A stretch of 64,000 bases of DNA from Mediterranea massiliensis (lineage in GTDB: Bacteria > Bacteroidota > Bacteroidia > Bacteroidales > Bacteroidaceae), in NCBI GenBank assembly GCA_015060695.1, contig SUYA01000009.1:31893-95892 (forward strand), read 5' to 3'. The notes below the pieces were generated by a model that saw nothing but the letters and a program-made list of their open reading frames with translations, was not told where the DNA came from and made no database searches. Numbering within the stretch: the stretch's first letter is position 1; each line of letters opens with the position of its first letter. The translations under genes and the position numbers were made by a program. Shown one piece after another: positions 63,569 to 64,000 of this stretch.

Positions 63569-64000
63569 TTAATCTTTTATATATACATGAATATTTTCAA
63601 TAATTCTCATTTTTTCGGGTTTATCAGGATTAGTTTCTAATATTTCTAAATTTACATGAGAACCACCAGCATGTTTCCCCTCAATATCATTATTTCCCAT
63701 TCTAAATACTCGCGTACCATCTTTAGAAACATATCTTCCTGTTCCCTCACCGACTTCTTTATACCCTTTACCTAAAAAATCTTCTGCAGTATCAAGAATA
63801 TCACTAGAAGTCATCGTCATCCCATTTTTTAATCCAATGTCCGAAAAAGATTTTATTCTCTTCTTTCCAACATCTACTGCATCATCAATAATTCCTAACG
63901 ATTTAGAAGCGTCTTTAACTTCACCTCCAAAACCTGTTAGCAAATCAATACCAGCAAAAATCTTATCAGTAGTTGATGCTTCATCGTCAAATAAGGTCTG
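63569..64000 (-). CDS. Polymorphic (Rhs-type) toxin C-terminus, partial at right edge
   Basis: Open to the edge; ...TSSDILDTAEDFLGKGYKEVGEGTGRYVSKDGTRVFRMGNNDIEGKHAGGSHVNLEILETNPDKPEKMRIIENIHVYIKD. Confidence 0.65.
   Translation of the reverse strand, partial: QTLFDDEASTTDKIFAGIDLLTGFGGEVKDASKSLGIIDDAVDVGKKRIKSFSDIGLKNGMTMTSSDILDTAEDFLGKGYKEVGEGTGRYVSKDGTRVFRMGNNDIEGKHAGGSHVNLEILETNPDKPEKMRIIENIHVYIKD

Noticed and set aside
1-64000. tRNA, rRNA or tmRNA genes
   Set aside because: No cloverleaf or rRNA-like sequence recognised by eye; a tRNAscan/Infernal run would be needed to exclude them fully.

Overview
The window looks like Bacteroidales (Bacteroides-like) chromosome. Evidence: SusC/SusD pair, TAnnTTTG-type -7 boxes, GH92/GH3 enzymes and a KduI/KduD operon. 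Most of it is housekeeping: FKBP PPIases, sirtuin, MetG, AroQ, XerD, YifB, PfkA, RNase III, FabF/ACP, PdxB, Topo IV B, CoaD, S41 protease, fumarate reductase CAB, MetK, LeuS, RdgB. Accessory parts are an AT-rich glycan-synthesis cluster (about 1.9-8.8 kb, including a Stealth-family phosphotransferase), a SusCD/GH92/GH3 locus (18-28 kb) and, at the right end (58-64 kb), a tandem array of displaced Rhs-tip toxin/immunity cassettes on the minus strand. The non-coding structure is the most interesting part. (i) Two copies, in opposite orientation, of a ~170-nt intergenic palindrome built from 11-nt TTCGGTSKTTS units (12.1 and 45.3 kb). (ii) A nine-unit degenerate 22-nt phased repeat (28.6 kb). (iii) A ~75-nt MITE-like element carrying a consensus Bacteroides promoter, present twice inside the Rhs array and with a related sequence at the metK promoter. 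(iv) A likely SAM-II/SAM-V-type riboswitch in the metK leader. (v) A short free-standing sRNA-like transcription unit at 52.4 kb. No database or folding software was used. Family names come from motif recognition only.
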